A program made the translations under genes and the position numbers. The notes beneath the pieces were generated by a model. It worked only from the letters and a program-made list of their open reading frames with translations. It was not told the DNA's origin and did no database searches. Below, piece after piece: positions 60,884-64,000 of a DNA stretch of 64,000 nt; positions within the stretch are counted from its first letter, which is position 1; every line of letters starts with the position of its first letter. This DNA comes from Vibrio penaeicida. Its GTDB lineage: Bacteria > Pseudomonadota > Gammaproteobacteria > Enterobacterales > Vibrionaceae. Location: positions 62,001 to 126,000 of the forward strand of contig NZ_JAUYVM010000016.1 of NCBI RefSeq assembly GCF_030689305.1, given 5' to 3'.

Positions 60884-63457
60884 TCAGTTTGCCACAATGT
60901 TCAGAAGTTTACCCGGTACATAAATGACTTTACGGATCGTTTTTCCTTCTGTGAACTTAGTAACGTTCTCATCGTTCAAACCAAGCTCTTCCACTTGCTC
61001 TTTCGACGCGTCAGCAGCAACCGTCATTTTCGCACGCAGTTTACCGTTAACTTGAACAACGATAAGTTTCTCGTCTTCAACCAGTGCTTTTTCATCGAAA
61101 GTCGGCCAAGTCGCGCTATCAACGTCAGATTCCCCTAGCGCTTCCCACATTTCATAACTGATGTGTGGAGTGATTGGGTATAGCATTGTAACGACTGCTT
61201 TCAACGCTTCATCCAGAATAGCACGATCTTGTACGGACTCTTGTGGAGCCTTCGCAAGCTTGTTCATCAGTTCCATGATTGCAGCGATTGCGGTGTTGAA
61301 TGTCTGGCGACGAGATACGTCATCAGTCACTTTTTGAATCGTTTTATGAACGTCACGGCGAAGTGCTTTTTGATCGGCGTTGAACGCACTTACATCAACG
61401 GCTTCAGCAGCGCCTTTTGATGTATGCTCGTTTACTAGCTTCCAAACTCGCTTCAGGAAGCGGTTTGCACCTTCAACGCCAGACTCTTGCCATTCGAGAG
61501 TCATGTCGGCTGGAGAGGCGAACATCATGAACAAGCGAACGGTGTCCGCGCCGTATTTATCCACCATTTCTTGTGGATCGATACCGTTGTTTTTCGACTT
61601 GGACATTTTGATCATGCCTGAGTGCTCAACGTTACGACCTTGGCTATCGGTTGCAGAGTCGATTCGACCTTTACCGTCACGCTCAACTTTCACTTCCGTC
61701 GGCGCAATCCATTCTTTCGTGCCTTTCTCATTCGTATGGTAGAACGCATCCGCTAGTACCATACCCTGACAAAGAAGCTGCTTGAATGGTTCATCTGATG
61801 TGACATAACCAGCATCACGAAGCAACTTGTGGAAGAAACGAGAGTAAAGAAGGTGCATACACGCATGTTCAATACCACCGACGTATTGATCCACAGGCAA
61901 CCAGTAGTTTGCTTTTTCTGGATCGAGGATATCGTCAGCTTGTGGAGAACAGTACCGTGCGTAGTACCAAGAAGATTCCATAAACGTATCGAATGTATCT
62001 GTCTCGCGCAGAGCGGGTTCACCGTTAAACGTGGTTTTTGCCCACTCTTTATCTGCTTTGATTGGGCTAGTAACGCCGTCCATGACCACTTCTTCTGGAA
62101 GGATCACGGGCAGTTGGTCTGCGGGTACTGGGTGAACTTCACCGTCTTCAGTGGTGACCATCGGGATTGGTGCTCCCCAGTAACGTTGACGAGATACGCC
62201 CCAGTCACGCAAACGGAAATTAACGGTTTTGTTGCCTTTGCCTTCCGCTTCTAGCTTCGCAGCGATTGCATCGAATGCTGCTTGGAATTCGAGACCGTCA
62301 AATTCACCTGAATCGAACAGCATGCCTTTCTCTGTGTAGGCCTCTTCAGAGATATCCAGTTCACTGCCATCAGCGGGCTTAATGACTGGAACAATGTCCA
62401 AACCGTATTTTGTTGCGAACTCATAATCACGTTGGTCGTGAGCTGGAACCGCCATGACGGCACCTGTACCGTAATCCATTAATACGAAGTTAGCGACGTA
62501 AATGGGCACTTCACGACCGTTCAGTGGGTGGATGGCGGTGAGACCTGTCGCCATGCCTTTCTTTTCCATCGTTGCCATTTCAGCTTCGGCAACTTTGTTG
62601 TTTTTACATTCTTCAATGAATGCAGCGAGCTCAGCGTTGCTTTCTGCTGCTTTCGCGGCAAGAGGGTGACCAGCGGCAATACCAACGTATGTCACACCCA
62701 TTAACGTATCTGGACGTGTTGTGTACACTTCCAAATCTTCGTTGCCTTTGAGTGAGAAGCGAAGTTCAACACCTTCAGAGCGACCAATCCAGTTACGCTG
62801 CATGGTCTTAACCATTTCAGGCCAACCGTCTAAATTATCTAGGTCGTCGAGAAGCTCTTGTGCGTATTCAGTGATCTTAATGAACCACTGAGGAATTTCT
62901 TTTTGCTCAACAGGTGTGTCACAACGCCAGCAACAGCCGTCTTCGACTTGCTCATTTGCCAAAACAGTTTGGTCGTTAGGGCACCAGTTAACAGAAGAGG
63001 TCTTTTTGTAAACCAGTCCTTTTTCGTAAAGCTTAGTGAAGAACTCTTGTTCCCAACGGTAGTATTCAGGAGTACATGTTGCGAATTCACGATTCCAATC
63101 GTAGCCAAAGCCCAATAGCTTAAGCTGGTTTTTCATGTACTCGATGTTTTCGTATGTCCACGGAGCCGGAGCCGTGTTGTTCTTAACCGCAGCGTTTTCA
63201 GCAGGTAGACCAAATGCATCCCAACCAATTGGTTGCATAACGTTTTTACCTTGGAGGCGCTGAAAACGAGAAACCACATCACCGATGGTGTAGTTACGCA
63301 CGTGACCCATGTGGAGACGACCACTTGGGTATGGGAACATGGAGAGACAGTAAAACTTTTCTTTATTCGGGTCTTCGCTCACAACAAACGTCTTGTTGTC
63401 GTCCCAGTGCTTTTGAACTTTCTGTTCAATATCTTGCGGGTTATATTGCTCTTGCAT
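60884..63457 (-). CDS. leuS: Leucyl-tRNA synthetase
   Basis: An 857-residue class I synthetase. HIGH-type motif in YPSGRLHMGHVRNYTIGD (about 40-60), zinc-type Cys pair region CCWRCDTP, editing domain with the threonine-rich YTTRPDTLMGVTYV, and KMSKS in IKMSKSKNNGIDPQ. Length is normal. First gene of the long minus-strand housekeeping run; divergent from the zinc-ribbon gene. Confidence 0.98.
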   Translation of the reverse strand: MQEQYNPQDIEQKVQKHWDDNKTFVVSEDPNKEKFYCLSMFPYPSGRLHMGHVRNYTIGDVVSRFQRLQGKNVMQPIGWDAFGLPAENAAVKNNTAPAPWTYENIEYMKNQLKLLGFGYDWNREFATCTPEYYRWEQEFFTKLYEKGLVYKKTSSVNWCPNDQTVLANEQVEDGCCWRCDTPVEQKEIPQWFIKITEYAQELLDDLDNLDGWPEMVKTMQRNWIGRSEGVELRFSLKGNEDLEVYTTRPDTLMGVTYVGIAAGHPLAAKAAESNAELAAFIEECKNNKVAEAEMATMEKKGMATGLTAIHPLNGREVPIYVANFVLMDYGTGAVMAVPAHDQRDYEFATKYGLDIVPVIKPADGSELDISEEAYTEKGMLFDSGEFDGLEFQAAFDAIAAKLEAEGKGNKTVNFRLRDWGVSRQRYWGAPIPMVTTEDGEVHPVPADQLPVILPEEVVMDGVTSPIKADKEWAKTTFNGEPALRETDTFDTFMESSWYYARYCSPQADDILDPEKANYWLPVDQYVGGIEHACMHLLYSRFFHKLLRDAGYVTSDEPFKQLLCQGMVLADAFYHTNEKGTKEWIAPTEVKVERDGKGRIDSATDSQGRNVEHSGMIKMSKSKNNGIDPQEMVDKYGADTVRLFMMFASPADMTLEWQESGVEGANRFLKRVWKLVNEHTSKGAAEAVDVSAFNADQKALRRDVHKTIQKVTDDVSRRQTFNTAIAAIMELMNKLAKAPQESVQDRAILDEALKAVVTMLYPITPHISYEMWEALGESDVDSATWPTFDEKALVEDEKLIVVQVNGKLRAKMTVAADASKEQVEELGLNDENVTKFTEGKTIRKVIYVPGKLLNIVAN

Positions 63458-63573
63458 CGATGATATCCGGTTATCTTGGAATTTGTGAGATCGGTTAGAT
63501 CAGACGGTGATAGATCAGCATAGAATACATAAAGGAAAGACAGTCAACAATAGTCAATGCACGGAGGTTGTTT

Positions 63574-64000
63574 ATGCCTGAGCGTAAAGCCCGTTATGAA
63601 GCGTTCCTAGAAGAGGTTACTGATACGTTAAAACATAGCCCTGATGAGTTGGAACGTGTCTTGGAAACATCGTCTCATGTCGTTGCTGCTGCTAGCGATA
63701 TGACTAAAGATGAACTTTCTCTTGTCTCCGCTTATGTCCGTTCGGATCTCAGTGAATTTGCTCAAAATTATCAACAAAGTAGAGAAACCTTCCCCGAAAG
63801 CCCTTTTTACCGATTAATTGCCGATTCCGTTTGGGAGGGGCTGTTAGACATTACCGATAGAACCAAAGTCGAGTGGCAAGAATTGTTTTTAGATTTGGAC
63901 CACAAAGGGTTATATCAAACAGGTGAAGTGATCGGGCTTGGGTATCTTGTTTGCGATGAATGCGGTGATAAATCGTACTTTAATCACGCCACATTAATTC
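63574..64000 (+). CDS. Zinc-ribbon protein, YbeL/DUF1451 family (3' truncated)
   Basis: An open frame from the ATG at 63574 (GGAGG six bases before) runs off the window after 142 codons. It begins MPERKARYEAFLEEVTDTL, has a helical middle, and then VICDECG-like zinc-ribbon start: GYLVCDECGDKSYF. This is the plan of YbeL, which neighbours leuS in E. coli as well. The second Cys pair lies outside the window. Function unknown. Confidence 0.85.
   Translation, partial: MPERKARYEAFLEEVTDTLKHSPDELERVLETSSHVVAAASDMTKDELSLVSAYVRSDLSEFAQNYQQSRETFPESPFYRLIADSVWEGLLDITDRTKVEWQELFLDLDHKGLYQTGEVIGLGYLVCDECGDKSYFNHATLI

Noticed and set aside
1..64000. CRISPR arrays, insertion sequences, prophage, integron attC sites, tRNA or rRNA
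   Set aside because: No regularly spaced repeats, transposase or integrase frames, or recognisable RNA genes were seen on either strand.

Overview
The window is chromosomal DNA from a marine gammaproteobacterium, almost certainly a Vibrio or close Vibrionaceae relative. I infer this from the protein sequences as a whole, the GC content in the mid-40s, the Vibrio-type nan/sia and treRBC layouts, an FMN riboswitch on a stand-alone ribB, and the leuS-lptE-holA-rsfS-rlmH-mrdA-rodA-rlpA-dacA-ybeD-lipB-lipA housekeeping run. I saw no rRNA or tRNA genes, insertion sequences, prophage genes or CRISPR arrays. The window opens inside guaA and closes inside a YbeL/DUF1451 zinc-ribbon gene.

Layout. 1-7.5 kb: guaA end, acetate permease satP, an alanine/glycine:cation symporter, D-amino acid dehydrogenase with a divergent LysR regulator, a pentapeptide-repeat potassium-type channel and a GNAT acetyltransferase. 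7.6-14 kb: signalling block with a REC-EAL phosphodiesterase, an SRPBCC-GyrI-like fusion, and an OmpR-type regulator divergent from a 7TM hybrid histidine kinase. 13.9-23.5 kb: a minus-strand acid-sugar catabolic cluster with a TRAP transporter lying between two paralogous FadR-type regulators, then a ketoglutarate-semialdehyde dehydrogenase, an AraD1/GguC-like dehydratase, an enolase-superfamily dehydratase and a PdxA2-like dehydrogenase. A 47-bp imperfect palindrome sits in front of it. 23.8-25.4 kb: glycine-zipper lipoprotein, and ribB with its FMN riboswitch. 25.5-34.1 kb: sialic acid utilisation (nagA-nanK-nanE divergent from siaPQM-nanA-second lyase-nanR). 34.2-37 kb: metNIQ with MetJ boxes. 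37.1-42.5 kb: gmhB, an MliC-like lipoprotein, and treR-treB-treC with two TreR operators and a CRP-like site. 42.5-50.6 kb: YitT protein, glyA with a PurR box, a DAACS symporter, dnaK (sigma-32 promoter) and dnaJ, and a small Cys-rich lipoprotein. 50.8-63.5 kb: lipoate synthesis, cell elongation, ribosome maturation, DNA polymerase III delta, LPS assembly and leucyl-tRNA synthetase, all on the minus strand.

How the parts work together. The nan/sia genes import Neu5Ac by a TRAP system and convert it through ManNAc, ManNAc-6-P and GlcNAc-6-P to GlcN-6-P; two different aldolases of the lyase family lie in this operon. The acid-sugar cluster can be read as TRAP uptake, enolase-type dehydration to a 2-keto-3-deoxy acid, a second dehydration to 2-oxoglutarate semialdehyde, and oxidation to 2-oxoglutarate; the PdxA2-like enzyme has no obvious place in that scheme and its usual DUF1537 kinase partner is absent. 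That cluster, the doubled sialate lyase and the pentapeptide channel are the least explained parts of the window.
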